From assembly GCF_015234215.1 (NCBI RefSeq), contig NZ_JADEKP010000001.1, forward strand, positions 1,488,001-1,552,000: a DNA stretch of 64,000 bases, read 5' to 3'. The notes below the pieces were generated by a model. It was not told where the DNA came from, made no database searches, and was given only the letters and a program-made list of their open reading frames with translations. This DNA comes from Clostridium chrysemydis. Lineage in GTDB: Bacteria; Bacillota; Clostridia; Clostridiales; Clostridiaceae. The position numbers and the translations under genes are program-made. Of the stretch, positions 36,271 to 44,725 are shown in pieces. The number at the start of each line of letters is the position of its first letter. The stretch's first letter is position 1.

Positions 36271-37911
36271 ATGAAAGACGTAATTTACGTAACTGGTCAC
36301 AGAAATCCTGATTCTGACTCAATATGTGCAGCAGTCTCATACGCAGCACTAAAGAATAAAATTGGAGATATTCCAGCTATACCAGTTAGATTAGGAAAAG
36401 TAAATCAAGAAACTCAATTTATACTTGATTACTTTAACGTAAAAGCACCAGAATTTTTAGAAACAGTAAAATTAAAAGTTGAGGACTTAAAAATAGACCA
36501 CATAAGTCCAATTTCATCTCATATATCACTAAGAATGGCTTGGAATATAATGAGAGAAAAAAATATCAAATCTCTACCTGTAACTGATGAAAACGGGCAT
36601 TTAAAAGGAATAATTTCTTTATCAAACTTAACATCAGCTTATATGGATATTTGGGATAACAAAATATTAAGTAAGAGTAATACTAGCTTAGATAATATTA
36701 TAGATACATTAAAAGCTAAAGAAGTATACGTAAATGAGGACACTAAGGTTTTCCCTGGGAAAATATGTGTTGCAGCTATGAGACCTGACTCAATGAAAGA
36801 ACATATAGAATCAGGAGATATAGCTATAGTTGGTGATAGAGCTGACGTACAAGAAGAATTAATAGATCAAAAAGTATCATTAATTATTATTACTGGTTCA
36901 AATACCTTAAACGAAAAATTAATAGTTAAAGCTAGAGAAGCTGGAGTTACTGTAATTAGTACTCCTCACGATTCTTTCACAGCTTCAAGATTAATAGTTC
37001 AAAGTATTCCTGTTGGCTTTGTAATGGCTACAGAAAACCTAGTAAGCTTTAGAACTGATGAATTAGTCCAAGATGTAAAAGAAAGTATGCTTCAAACTAG
37101 ATATAGCAGTTACCCTGTTACTACTCCAGATGGATTAGTTATAGGAACTATGTCTAGATACCACTTAATTTCTGACTTTAAGAAAAAGGTTATACAAGTT
37201 GACCACAACGAAAGAGGTCAATCAGTTCCTGGACTTGAAGAAGCTGAGGTTCTTGAAATCATCGACCACCACAGAGTTGCTGATATTCAAACTCAAAACC
37301 CTATCTTCTTTAGAAATGAACCTATAGGAAGTACATCTTCAATAGTTGCTAAATGCTATTTTGAAAATGGTGTAAGACCTTCTAAAGAAGTTGCAGGATT
37401 ACTTTGCGGTGCAATAGTTTCTGATACACTTTTATTTAGAAGCCCAACTTGCACTCCTCAAGACAAAGAAATCTGCCATAGACTTTCTGAAATTGCTGAA
37501 ATAAACTTAGAAGATTTCGCAAAAGAAATGTTTAAAGCTGGTACTTCTCTTAAAGGAAAATCTGTTGAAGAGATATTTAACGCTGACTTTAAACCATTTA
37601 ATATGGGAGATTTAAAAGTTGGAGTAGCACAAGTTAATACTATGGATATTGAAGGCTTTATGCCTCTAAAAGAAGATATGCTATCATACATGAACAAAAA
37701 AGCTGACGAAGCTAACCTAAATGTAGTAATGCTACTTCTTACAGACATAATTAACGAAGGTTCACAAATATTAGTTGCAGGTTCTAGATCCGATTTAGCT
37801 GAGAAAGCCTTCAACATAAAATTAGTAGATTCTACTGCTTTCTTACCTGGAGTTCTTTCAAGAAAGAAACAAGTAGTACCACCACTAACAAATGTTGCTA
37901 TGAATGACTAA
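36271..37911 (+). CDS. Nucleotide-regulated family II inorganic pyrophosphatase (CBS-DRTGG-PPase)
   Basis: This Mn2+/Co2+-dependent pyrophosphatase hydrolyses PPi in the cytoplasm. The DHH domain begins with GHRNPDSDS (near residue 9) and is split by a regulatory insert: CBS1 (about 70-125), a DRTGG domain (about 130-245) and CBS2 (about 250-300). The second half of DHH follows (EIIDHHR, IVSDTLLFRSPTCTPQD), then DHHA2. Enzymes of this type are controlled by adenine nucleotides and diadenosine polyphosphates binding the CBS insert. The ATG at 36271 (546 residues) follows AAAGGAGG; an upstream ATG at 36181 lacks a site and adds an unrelated 30 residues. Confidence 0.95.
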   Translation: MKDVIYVTGHRNPDSDSICAAVSYAALKNKIGDIPAIPVRLGKVNQETQFILDYFNVKAPEFLETVKLKVEDLKIDHISPISSHISLRMAWNIMREKNIKSLPVTDENGHLKGIISLSNLTSAYMDIWDNKILSKSNTSLDNIIDTLKAKEVYVNEDTKVFPGKICVAAMRPDSMKEHIESGDIAIVGDRADVQEELIDQKVSLIIITGSNTLNEKLIVKAREAGVTVISTPHDSFTASRLIVQSIPVGFVMATENLVSFRTDELVQDVKESMLQTRYSSYPVTTPDGLVIGTMSRYHLISDFKKKVIQVDHNERGQSVPGLEEAEVLEIIDHHRVADIQTQNPIFFRNEPIGSTSSIVAKCYFENGVRPSKEVAGLLCGAIVSDTLLFRSPTCTPQDKEICHRLSEIAEINLEDFAKEMFKAGTSLKGKSVEEIFNADFKPFNMGDLKVGVAQVNTMDIEGFMPLKEDMLSYMNKKADEANLNVVMLLLTDIINEGSQILVAGSRSDLAEKAFNIKLVDSTAFLPGVLSRKKQVVPPLTNVAMND

Positions 37912-37915
37912 TTTA

Positions 37916-37945
37916 AAGGAGTAATCAGATGATTACTCCTTTTTT
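37916..37945 (+). terminator. Terminator of the CBS-pyrophosphatase gene
   Basis: AAGGAGTAATC-AGAT-GATTACTCCTT stem followed by six T. Confidence 0.92.
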
Positions 37946-37979
37946 AACCTATATAACATATATTTTAGATAACTTTCTT

Positions 37980-38975
37980 TTAATTTAATAAAAACATCAA
38001 AGAAGTTAATACTAATATTACGAAAATATTTATTCTTTTATAAATAAAAAGTATAGCTATATATTCTCTAATTAGTGCACTAGGCAAGAAATAAAATGAT
38101 GTTGGTGCACCTACCCCATAAGCTTTTAACTTAGCTTTTCTACTATAGATAGCTGCTCTAAATACATGATAGTTATTTGAAACAAATATTGAATTATAAT
38201 TATCTTTTAAAGAATCCATTATATCTTTTGAAAACTTCATATTTTCGTATGTAGTCTTAGATTTATCTTCCATTATTATATCTTCTTTTGGAATATTTTG
38301 AGATAATAAATATTCTTTCATAGCAAAAGCTTCTGATACTAATTCATCAACCCCCTGCCCCCCAGAAACTATTATTTTAGCTTTTACTCCATTATTTTTT
38401 TGTATATTATACATCTCTATTCCCTTATCTAATCTACTTTTTAATAATGGTGTAACTTTATCTTTGTTTAATCCAGCTCCTAAAACAATAATAAACTCAC
38501 TTTTCTTTTTAAAGTGTATCCTTTGATATAAATAAGAATAAGCTAAATAAATAAAAAGTATCATTCCAAAATAAACTGATAAAATAACTATAAGTAATAA
38601 AACTTTAAATACTATTTTATTCATATGTTCTCCGTAAAAAAGTAAGGATAAAGTTACTGAAATTACAAAAATTATATATACCCCAAAGATTAAAGATAAC
38701 CTATTTGCTAGGTGCCTCCCCTCTTTAAGCCTCATAATCTTTCCGTTTTTAATTAAAAACACACAAAAGAATATTACAGCTAAAGGTGCTCCTATAAAAA
38801 CTATTATTACAAGCGGTGCTTTAAAAATTGAAATTGCCGAAGCTAAAAAAGCTAAAAGATATAGAAAAACACCTAAAGTTGATAGGGTAAATATTGATCC
38901 TACTATAAAATCTCTAGGCTCTTTATATAAAATGATTCCTGTTATAATACATACTATAAATAAAATAATAAACAC
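37980..38975 (-). CDS. YdcF-family (DUF218) membrane protein
   Basis: This 331-residue protein has five or six N-terminal membrane helices, a DUF218 domain (about residues 165-300) with VLGAGLNKDKVTPLLKSRLD, IIVSGGQGVDELVSEAFAM, MEDKSKTTYENMKFSKD and FVSNNYHVFRAAIYSRK, and one terminal helix. DUF218/SanA-YdcF proteins act at the envelope, possibly in lipid-carrier or peptidoglycan metabolism; the reaction is not established. The start is GTG at 38975, nine bases after AAGGAGG. It sits just downstream of the flagellar operon terminator and is read separately. Confidence 0.88.
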   Translation of the reverse strand: MFIILFIVCIITGIILYKEPRDFIVGSIFTLSTLGVFLYLLAFLASAISIFKAPLVIIVFIGAPLAVIFFCVFLIKNGKIMRLKEGRHLANRLSLIFGVYIIFVISVTLSLLFYGEHMNKIVFKVLLLIVILSVYFGMILFIYLAYSYLYQRIHFKKKSEFIIVLGAGLNKDKVTPLLKSRLDKGIEMYNIQKNNGVKAKIIVSGGQGVDELVSEAFAMKEYLLSQNIPKEDIIMEDKSKTTYENMKFSKDIMDSLKDNYNSIFVSNNYHVFRAAIYSRKAKLKAYGVGAPTSFYFLPSALIREYIAILFIYKRINIFVILVLTSLMFLLN

Positions 38976-39077
38976 GAGTATGTCCTCCTTTGTTAGATGA
39001 TATAATTATACCCTCTCTAACTAAGGAAAAGCTTGACTTTTGGCTTTCATAAACCTTACAAAATCGAAAGATTACTA

Positions 39078-39108
39078 AAAAAAAAGAAGGTCTAATACCT
39101 TCTTTATC
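39078..39108 (-). terminator. Terminator at the end of the flagellar operon
   Basis: AAAGAAGGT/ACCTTCTTT stem followed leftward by nine T, 3 bp after the flgG stop. Confidence 0.92.
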
Positions 39109-39882
39109 CTATCTAGATCTCATGTTGTTTATCATTCCCCACATATCATCTGATGTTTGTAAGCTTTTTGAGCTTAATTGGAATGCTCTTTGAGTTAAAA
39201 TCATATCAGTAAACTCTTGTGCAACGTCTACGTTAGATGATTCTAGTAGACCTTGATAAACGTCATTATTAGTAGTTTCTGTTACTGTAACGCCATTTCC
39301 TGCTTCAAAAAGGTTATCTCCTACAGAATTAAATGATTCGTTTCCTGTAGCAGTATACGTTGGAATAGAAGCAACCTTTTTAAAAGTTCCATTATCTTTT
39401 ACAAAAACAGCTCCTGTATTATCAACTAACATATTACTTGTAGTTAATTTAACGTTATTCTCATTATATCCTTGTTCATACTTCATATGAACTTTATTTC
39501 CTCTTCCGTCAACTAATCTTCCTCTAGCATCAATTTTAAAAGAACCATCTCTTGTATATAATGCTTTACCGTCTGGAGTATCAATTCTAAAATATCCTTC
39601 TCCATCTATTGAAAGGTCAGTAGATCTCATTGTTTGCTGAAGCATCCCTTGAGAGTTATCTCTAAAATAATCTGTAGTTCTAACTCCAGTTCCCATTATT
39701 GATTCTTTATCATTAAGAGGAGTACCTTTTCTATCTAAAGATTCACTTAATAGATCTTTAAAGCCTACATCTACTCTCTTATAACCCATTGTTGTTGAGT
39801 TAGCTAAGTTATTTGATATTGAATCTAATTTATTTTGCTGGGCATACATCCCACTTTTACTTGTAAATAGCGATCTTAGCAT
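39109..39882 (-). CDS. flgG: Flagellar distal rod protein FlgG
   Basis: FlgG forms the distal rod. The 257-residue protein has the N-terminal rod/hook signature SGMYAQQNKLDSISNNLANSTTMGYKR, the middle LSIDGEGYFRI and TRDGSFKIDARGRLVD, and the C-terminal SSNVDVAQEFTDMILTQRAFQLSSK, the conserved heptad-like helix of axial proteins. It is the last gene of the operon, 15 bp after a paralogue. Confidence 0.93.
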   Translation of the reverse strand: MLRSLFTSKSGMYAQQNKLDSISNNLANSTTMGYKRVDVGFKDLLSESLDRKGTPLNDKESIMGTGVRTTDYFRDNSQGMLQQTMRSTDLSIDGEGYFRIDTPDGKALYTRDGSFKIDARGRLVDGRGNKVHMKYEQGYNENNVKLTTSNMLVDNTGAVFVKDNGTFKKVASIPTYTATGNESFNSVGDNLFEAGNGVTVTETTNNDVYQGLLESSNVDVAQEFTDMILTQRAFQLSSKSLQTSDDMWGMINNMRSR

Positions 39883-39897
39883 CTAAATTCTCCTCTC

Positions 39898-40668
39898 TTA
39901 TCTAACTTGTCCTATATCATTTGCAGCTTTTCCTAAACTATCATCCATCATAGTTACAAATTTTTGATTAGTTTCGAAGTTTCTCATTACTGCAAGCATA
40001 TCAACCATAGAATCTGTTATATCAACATTAGATAATTCTAAGTATCCTTGGTTAACTTTAACATTTGCATCCGTTATAGGGTTTTCCCCTTTATAATAGT
40101 TGTCTCCAACCTTTTTTAAGCTTTTATAATCATTAAAATCAGCAGTTAATAATTTGTAGCTTGGCTTACCTGGTATTTCTAATTCACCGCTTTTGTTTAA
40201 TTGGAATTTACTATTTCCAACAAAAATCGGCTCTACTCTTCCAGTATTTTTATTAACTCCTAAAACTTTATCTCCTGTTGTAGTAATTAAATTTCCATCA
40301 GTTCCTACTCTAAAATTACCATCTCTTGTATAAAGTCTTTCATTTCCTCTTTGTACTGTAAAAAATCCCCTACCATCTATAGCAAAGTCTCCTATTTTAC
40401 CAGTATTTTTAAAATCACCTTGAGTAAATACAGTATCTACTCTGTCAGTTTCTACGCCTAAAGCTAATTTACCTAAATCTTGTTTTACGTTTTGATTACC
40501 TAGTATTTTATCTTTGTTAGATACTAAAACCTCTTTAAAGCTCTTTAATCCTAGTTCATCACTTTTAAAACCTATTGTATTTGAGTTTGCCATGTTATTA
40601 GCAATAGTATTTTGTTTATTTTCTAATGTTATTAATCCAGAAACAGCTGTATAAAGCCCTCTTATCAT
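39898..40668 (-). CDS. flgF: Flagellar rod protein, FlgF/FlgG paralogue
   Basis: This 256-residue axial protein begins MIRGLYTAVSGLITLENKQN, contains SNTIGFKSD, FAIDGRGFFTVQRGNERLYT and TRDGNFRVGTDGNLI, and ends with SNVDITDSMVDMLAVMRNFETNQKF. Position before flgG suggests proximal rod FlgF, but FlgF and FlgG are hard to tell apart by eye. The ATG overlaps the TGA of the small gene upstream (ATGA), so the two are translationally coupled. GGAGGAG precedes it. Confidence 0.85.
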   Translation of the reverse strand: MIRGLYTAVSGLITLENKQNTIANNMANSNTIGFKSDELGLKSFKEVLVSNKDKILGNQNVKQDLGKLALGVETDRVDTVFTQGDFKNTGKIGDFAIDGRGFFTVQRGNERLYTRDGNFRVGTDGNLITTTGDKVLGVNKNTGRVEPIFVGNSKFQLNKSGELEIPGKPSYKLLTADFNDYKSLKKVGDNYYKGENPITDANVKVNQGYLELSNVDITDSMVDMLAVMRNFETNQKFVTMMDDSLGKAANDIGQVR

Positions 40669-40892
40669 TTTTTATCTTCTCCTCCTAAAAATACCTTACA
40701 TTCATCTTTGTAATGCATTCCAAGTCCTCTAGCCTTTTCTTCTATTTGCGCATTTGTCATAGAACTTTGATATTTGTATCCCATCATAAATATTACACCA
40801 ATAATAAGTCCTATACCAATACCTAAAAGGAATTTTTTATCATAGAAAAACGGTAGGATATTTTTTAATTTTTGTTTAAACTTCTTACTAAT
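40665..40892 (-). CDS. Small single-pass membrane protein in the flagellar operon, probable ATT start
   Basis: An open frame of 75 codons encodes a basic N-terminus, one hydrophobic helix (FLLGIGIGLIIGVIF, about residues 21-35) and a hydrophilic tail (NAQIEEKARGLGMHYKDECK). The tail resembles the E-E-x-A-x-x-L-G-M pattern in some clostridial small membrane proteins. There is no ATG, GTG or TTG before the helix. An ATT at 40892 lies seven bases after AAGGGGG, so ATT is the likely start. The gene overlaps the preceding gene by 28 bp and its TGA overlaps the flgF start (ATGA), which supports translation. A start at the ATG inside MMGYK would lose the helix. Confidence 0.6.
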   Translation of the reverse strand: MSKKFKQKLKNILPFFYDKKFLLGIGIGLIIGVIFMMGYKYQSSMTNAQIEEKARGLGMHYKDECKVFLGGEDKK

Positions 40893-41329
40893 AGTACTTC
40901 CCCCTTACCTACTGATAATTTATCACAGATTTCGTTATCAGATAGACCTTTTTCTATAAGTTCTTTTATTTTATCGCCTTTATTTTCATCTTCTTTAGGC
41001 TTTTTGACTTCTTTTTTTTGTTTAAGCGCATTAAAATTTATATCCGATATAACATCCTTATTAATTGATAAATCTTTTTTCTTTTTTACAGTATATTTTT
41101 CATTAGTTTTTAATTCTTCGATTTCATTTTTAAGGTTTCTAATTTCAATTTGCAAATCTGCAATAGTTTCACCAAAGGTTCTTCTAATTTCTGCTATCTC
41201 TAAATCCCTTAAATCTGAATTTTCTTCTTTATCTTTTACTAACTTAGAAAAAGAATTATCTTCTTTTTTTATAAATACTAAGCTAAATACTACAATAGCT
41301 ATCCCTATTATTAATAAAATTGCTGGCAT
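40865..41329 (-). CDS. Membrane-anchored coiled-coil protein with C-terminal HTH-like motif (DUF6115-like)
   Basis: This 154-residue protein has an N-terminal membrane helix (residues 2-20), a coiled coil (about 40-80, IAEIRRTFGETIADLQIEIRNL), a Lys-rich linker and a C-terminal segment IKELIEKGLSDNEICDKLSVG that looks like a helix-turn-helix. Such proteins occur beside fliA in clostridial flagellar operons; the function is unknown. AGAGGAG precedes the ATG. Confidence 0.72.
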   Translation of the reverse strand: MPAILLIIGIAIVVFSLVFIKKEDNSFSKLVKDKEENSDLRDLEIAEIRRTFGETIADLQIEIRNLKNEIEELKTNEKYTVKKKKDLSINKDVISDINFNALKQKKEVKKPKEDENKGDKIKELIEKGLSDNEICDKLSVGKGEVLLVRSLNKN

Positions 41330-41339
41330 ATAATCTCCT

Positions 41340-42071
41340 CTAAACTGGTAAGCTAAATTTACTTTTCATTTTTTCTCTTAGGTTTCTAATTGCTCTACTG
41401 TGAAGCTGACAAACTCTAGATTCAGAGACTTCTAAAATCTTACCTATCTCTTTTAAAGTTAATTCTTCATAGTAGTAAAGATTTAAAACTATCCTATCTT
41501 TTTCTTTAAGTTCTTCAATCGCTTCCCCTAAGATTTCAATCTTTTCTTTTTGAATGAATTCTTGTTCTGGGCTTAATGTTTTTTTATCCTCAATTACTCC
41601 CATTAAATTCATTTCATCATCATCACTAAATATAACCTCATCTAATGAGACGACTGCCATATAATTTATGTACCCCTCAACTTCAAGTATTTCTTTATGA
41701 GTTGCTCCAAGTTCTGCCATTACTTCTTCTGTCGTTGGATCTCTTAAAAGTTCCGTCTGTAGTTTTTCAACACATTCGTTATATGCTTTTAATTTATCCA
41801 TAGCATTTTTTGAAATTGGTCTTTGTTTTCTAAGTTCGTCTATCATCGAACCTTTTATCCTTAGAGCTGCGTAAGATGAAAATTTCATCCCTTTAGTATC
41901 ATCGAATCTATTAATAGCATCCATTAGGCCTATCATTCCATAACCAACTAAATCCTCATACTCTATATACTTGTTTTTTCCAAGTGAAACCCTAGACGCA
42001 ATATGTTTAACTAGTGGAATATATTCCTTAACTATTTTTGCTCTAACTTCCATTGCATCTTGACTTGCCAT
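41340..42071 (-). CDS. fliA: Flagellar sigma factor sigma-28 (FliA/SigD)
   Basis: FliA directs RNA polymerase to late flagellar and motility genes. The 243-residue protein has region 2 (YEDLVGYGMIGLMDAINRFD, KFSSYAALRIKGSMIDELRKQ), region 3 (RDPTTEEVMAELGATHKEI) and region 4 (LTLKEIGKILEVSESRVCQLHSRAIRNL). It sits inside the operon, after the PilZ gene. A GGGAGGG site precedes the ATG. No flgM is seen in the window. Confidence 0.96.
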   Translation of the reverse strand: MASQDAMEVRAKIVKEYIPLVKHIASRVSLGKNKYIEYEDLVGYGMIGLMDAINRFDDTKGMKFSSYAALRIKGSMIDELRKQRPISKNAMDKLKAYNECVEKLQTELLRDPTTEEVMAELGATHKEILEVEGYINYMAVVSLDEVIFSDDDEMNLMGVIEDKKTLSPEQEFIQKEKIEILGEAIEELKEKDRIVLNLYYYEELTLKEIGKILEVSESRVCQLHSRAIRNLREKMKSKFSLPV

Positions 42072-42098
42072 ATAGATTCCCTCCCTTAGTCTAAAACC

Positions 42099-42725
42099 TT
42101 ATACAAGCCTCCTTTGCTTTTGTATAAGGGCAAAAACTTTTTTAATAATTTTATCTCGCTTAAACTCGTTCATATCATCAAAACTTACACCGTAAATTCT
42201 TTCATCTTTAACTAAACCTTCAGTGCTTTCTACTCTGATTATTTCTCCAAGAATCTGAATCTTTTCATCATCTTGTATAATGTTTACTCTTAATCTTTTA
42301 CCTAACTCTATTTCTTCATTAATTTTAATTCTCATTCCCCCGCCACTTAAATCTAGCATAATAGCTCTTTTCCATTTTTCTTCCTCTAAAATGCTATAAA
42401 AGGCATGTTCTATAGTCTCTACCCTAACAAAGTTTCTTCTTTGAATCTTTATTTCATCTTTAGGTAAAGTTACCATATACATAGGTATATTATTTTCAAT
42501 TACTTTTTTTAAAACTCTTGAAGAACAATTAAAATAACCCACATTCTCCACAAAGTAATTAAAATCGATTATTTTTCCCACTTGTAATGGCAAATATCCT
42601 TCCATCCCTATTGGAATATTGATATACATTAGTCCGTCTTGTATATCTTGGACTACACTTTTAAATAACCCGTCCTCTGTCATTAGTTCAATCTTTGTAT
42701 TGATTTTTAAGTTTGTTTTTGCCAT
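42099..42725 (-). CDS. YcgR-like PilZ protein, c-di-GMP-responsive flagellar brake
   Basis: This 208-residue protein has an N-terminal YcgR-like domain (about 1-95) and a C-terminal PilZ domain with RRNFVRVETIEHAFY (RxxxR c-di-GMP motif) and DLSGGGMRIKI (the DxSxxG motif). Such proteins bind c-di-GMP and slow the motor, like YpfA/MotI of Bacillus. It lies between flhG and fliA in the flagellar operon, which supports that role. TAGGAGGA precedes the ATG. Confidence 0.9.
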   Translation of the reverse strand: MAKTNLKINTKIELMTEDGLFKSVVQDIQDGLMYINIPIGMEGYLPLQVGKIIDFNYFVENVGYFNCSSRVLKKVIENNIPMYMVTLPKDEIKIQRRNFVRVETIEHAFYSILEEEKWKRAIMLDLSGGGMRIKINEEIELGKRLRVNIIQDDEKIQILGEIIRVESTEGLVKDERIYGVSFDDMNEFKRDKIIKKVFALIQKQRRLV

Positions 42726-42736
42726 TAATAGTCCTC

Positions 42737-43570
42737 CTACGAAAATATGTTAAATAATTTGCTAAACAATCCTTTAACAGTTTCCTCCCCTATCTTTCCC
42801 TCATTTACAAATTTATTTGAAATACTCTCTAATGCTTTAGATGATTTGCTCTTTGGGTGCATCAAAACAAATGGTTTTTGACTTCTTACACTTTGAACTA
42901 ATTTTAAATCTTCTGGTATCTCCCCTAGATAATTAACCTTTAGAGTTAAAAATTTCTCTACAACATTTTTCATTTTTTCAAAAGTATTTTTTCCTTCACT
43001 ACTATCTAATGTCATATTCACAACTATATTTGCTTCATTTTTTAATTCAAAATGATTTACAGCTTTTAAAAGTGAATAAGCATCAGTCATAGATGTGGGC
43101 TCTGGAGTTGTAACTACAATAACCTCTTCCGAGCACGCAATAAAAGCTAGCACGCTTCTATTAATTCCCGCTCCTGTGTCTATTAAAATATAATCATATC
43201 CTTCTAAGTCTTTAAGCCTATTTAGGAATATTCTTCTTTGTTCTTCATTTAAGTCTTCTATAGCATTTATCCCTGAACCTGCTGCAACAAGACTTATCCC
43301 TTCAGGACCTTTAACTATAATATCTTTCATATCCATACCTTTAATAACATGAAAAATATTATATTTAGGATATACCCCCATAAGTACATCATCATTTCCC
43401 ATTCCTATATCTGCATCAAATATAAGAACTTTTTTGCCACTCTTTTGTAAGGTAATTCCAAGGTTTACCACAAAATTACTTTTACCAACACCACCTTTAC
43501 CTGATGTTACAGTGACTATTTTAACTTTTTCTTGCACCATCCTTCTTAAAGATTCAGCTTGGTCTAACAT
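42737..43570 (-). CDS. flhG: Flagellar number regulator FlhG (MinD-like ATPase)
   Basis: This 277-residue deviant-Walker ATPase has SGKGGVGKSNFVVNLG near residue 23 and DADIGMGNDDVLMG. It counterbalances FlhF to set flagellar number and placement. The C-terminus lacks a strong MinD-type membrane helix; the last residues (KGLFSKLFNIF) are weakly amphipathic. It overlaps flhF by 7 bp. Confidence 0.94.
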   Translation of the reverse strand: MLDQAESLRRMVQEKVKIVTVTSGKGGVGKSNFVVNLGITLQKSGKKVLIFDADIGMGNDDVLMGVYPKYNIFHVIKGMDMKDIIVKGPEGISLVAAGSGINAIEDLNEEQRRIFLNRLKDLEGYDYILIDTGAGINRSVLAFIACSEEVIVVTTPEPTSMTDAYSLLKAVNHFELKNEANIVVNMTLDSSEGKNTFEKMKNVVEKFLTLKVNYLGEIPEDLKLVQSVRSQKPFVLMHPKSKSSKALESISNKFVNEGKIGEETVKGLFSKLFNIFS

Positions 43571-44724
43571 ATATTGACCTCCCTAAAAACAATCTTTTCT
43601 AAACTTTCTTTAGAGACATCTTTTATATCGTCTGGTACATTTTGTCCTACTGTTAAAAATCTTATAGGTTTATTTGCTCTTTTAGAAATATTGTAAATAC
43701 TGCCATACGAGGATGTTTCATCAAGTTTTGTCACTATTATTTTATCATAACTTAGGGTATTATATCCATCTACAATAGCTTTTATATCTTTATTTTTAGT
43801 TGTTGCACTTATTACTAAGTTGATATTATCTGCATTTGTCTTATCGATAAAGGCTCTAAGTTCTGAAATTTGCATAGCATTTTTGCTACTTCTTCCTGTT
43901 GAATCTATTAAAACTACATCTAAATCTTTCATTTCTTCTATAGCTTCTTCCATATCTTTAGTATTTATTACTACTTTAAATGGAATGTTCATAATCTCTG
44001 CGTATGTTCTAAGTTGTTCCACTGCCCCTATTCTATATGTATCTACAGTTATTAAACCTACTTTTTTATTATCTTTTAATGAAAGTTTTCCTGCAAGTTT
44101 TGCGATAGTAGTAGTCTTTCCAACTCCCGTTGGTCCAACTAATACTACATTACCTTTTATATCTTCTGTTGATAAATCAATTTCAGAAATTATAATCTCT
44201 TTTAATTTTTTTATTCTATCTTCTTTTTTTATTCCCTCTAATTTTTCTAAAATTTTTGGAATAAATTCTTTATCTATATCAAGTTCTTCAAGAATTTCTA
44301 ATATAACGTCTTCTTTTTCTTCTTTTGTTGTATTTTTTATAACAGTATTAAGTAAATTTTTCATTTCACTTATCTCTTTATTAAGTTCGTCATCTTCTTT
44401 TTGAAGTTTAATATCATTTTTTTCTAAATTTTCTTTTACTAAACTTTTAAATGAAGTATTTTCTTTTTCTTTAATAGTATCTTCCATCACTTTTTTTATA
44501 CTATTTATTGAATCCTCTACTTTACTTTCTTTAAAGTCTTCTTTGCTAGAATCCGAATTTTCTACAGCTGCTGTTACTTCTATCATCTTAGGTTCAAAAA
44601 ATCCTAAAATTCCTTTTTTTCTAACTTTTCTTTGAGAAATTATAACTGCTGACTTACCTAATTCATGTCTGATCCTAGTAAGAGCTTCATTCATATTTTT
44701 AACTAGATATCTCTTTATTAACAT
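43564..44724 (-). CDS. flhF: Flagellar placement GTPase FlhF
   Basis: FlhF is an SRP-family GTPase. The 386 residues comprise an N-terminal B domain (KRYLVKNMNEALTRIRHELG), a charged linker (about 75-140), an N domain and the G domain with GPTGVGKTTTIAKLAG, DTYRIGAVEQL and TKLDE. It lies between flhA and flhG and overlaps flhG by 7 bp. The binding site (GGAG) is about 14 bases from the ATG, somewhat distant. Confidence 0.95.
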   Translation of the reverse strand: MLIKRYLVKNMNEALTRIRHELGKSAVIISQRKVRKKGILGFFEPKMIEVTAAVENSDSSKEDFKESKVEDSINSIKKVMEDTIKEKENTSFKSLVKENLEKNDIKLQKEDDELNKEISEMKNLLNTVIKNTTKEEKEDVILEILEELDIDKEFIPKILEKLEGIKKEDRIKKLKEIIISEIDLSTEDIKGNVVLVGPTGVGKTTTIAKLAGKLSLKDNKKVGLITVDTYRIGAVEQLRTYAEIMNIPFKVVINTKDMEEAIEEMKDLDVVLIDSTGRSSKNAMQISELRAFIDKTNADNINLVISATTKNKDIKAIVDGYNTLSYDKIIVTKLDETSSYGSIYNISKRANKPIRFLTVGQNVPDDIKDVSKESLEKIVFREVNIC

Positions 44725-44725
44725 T

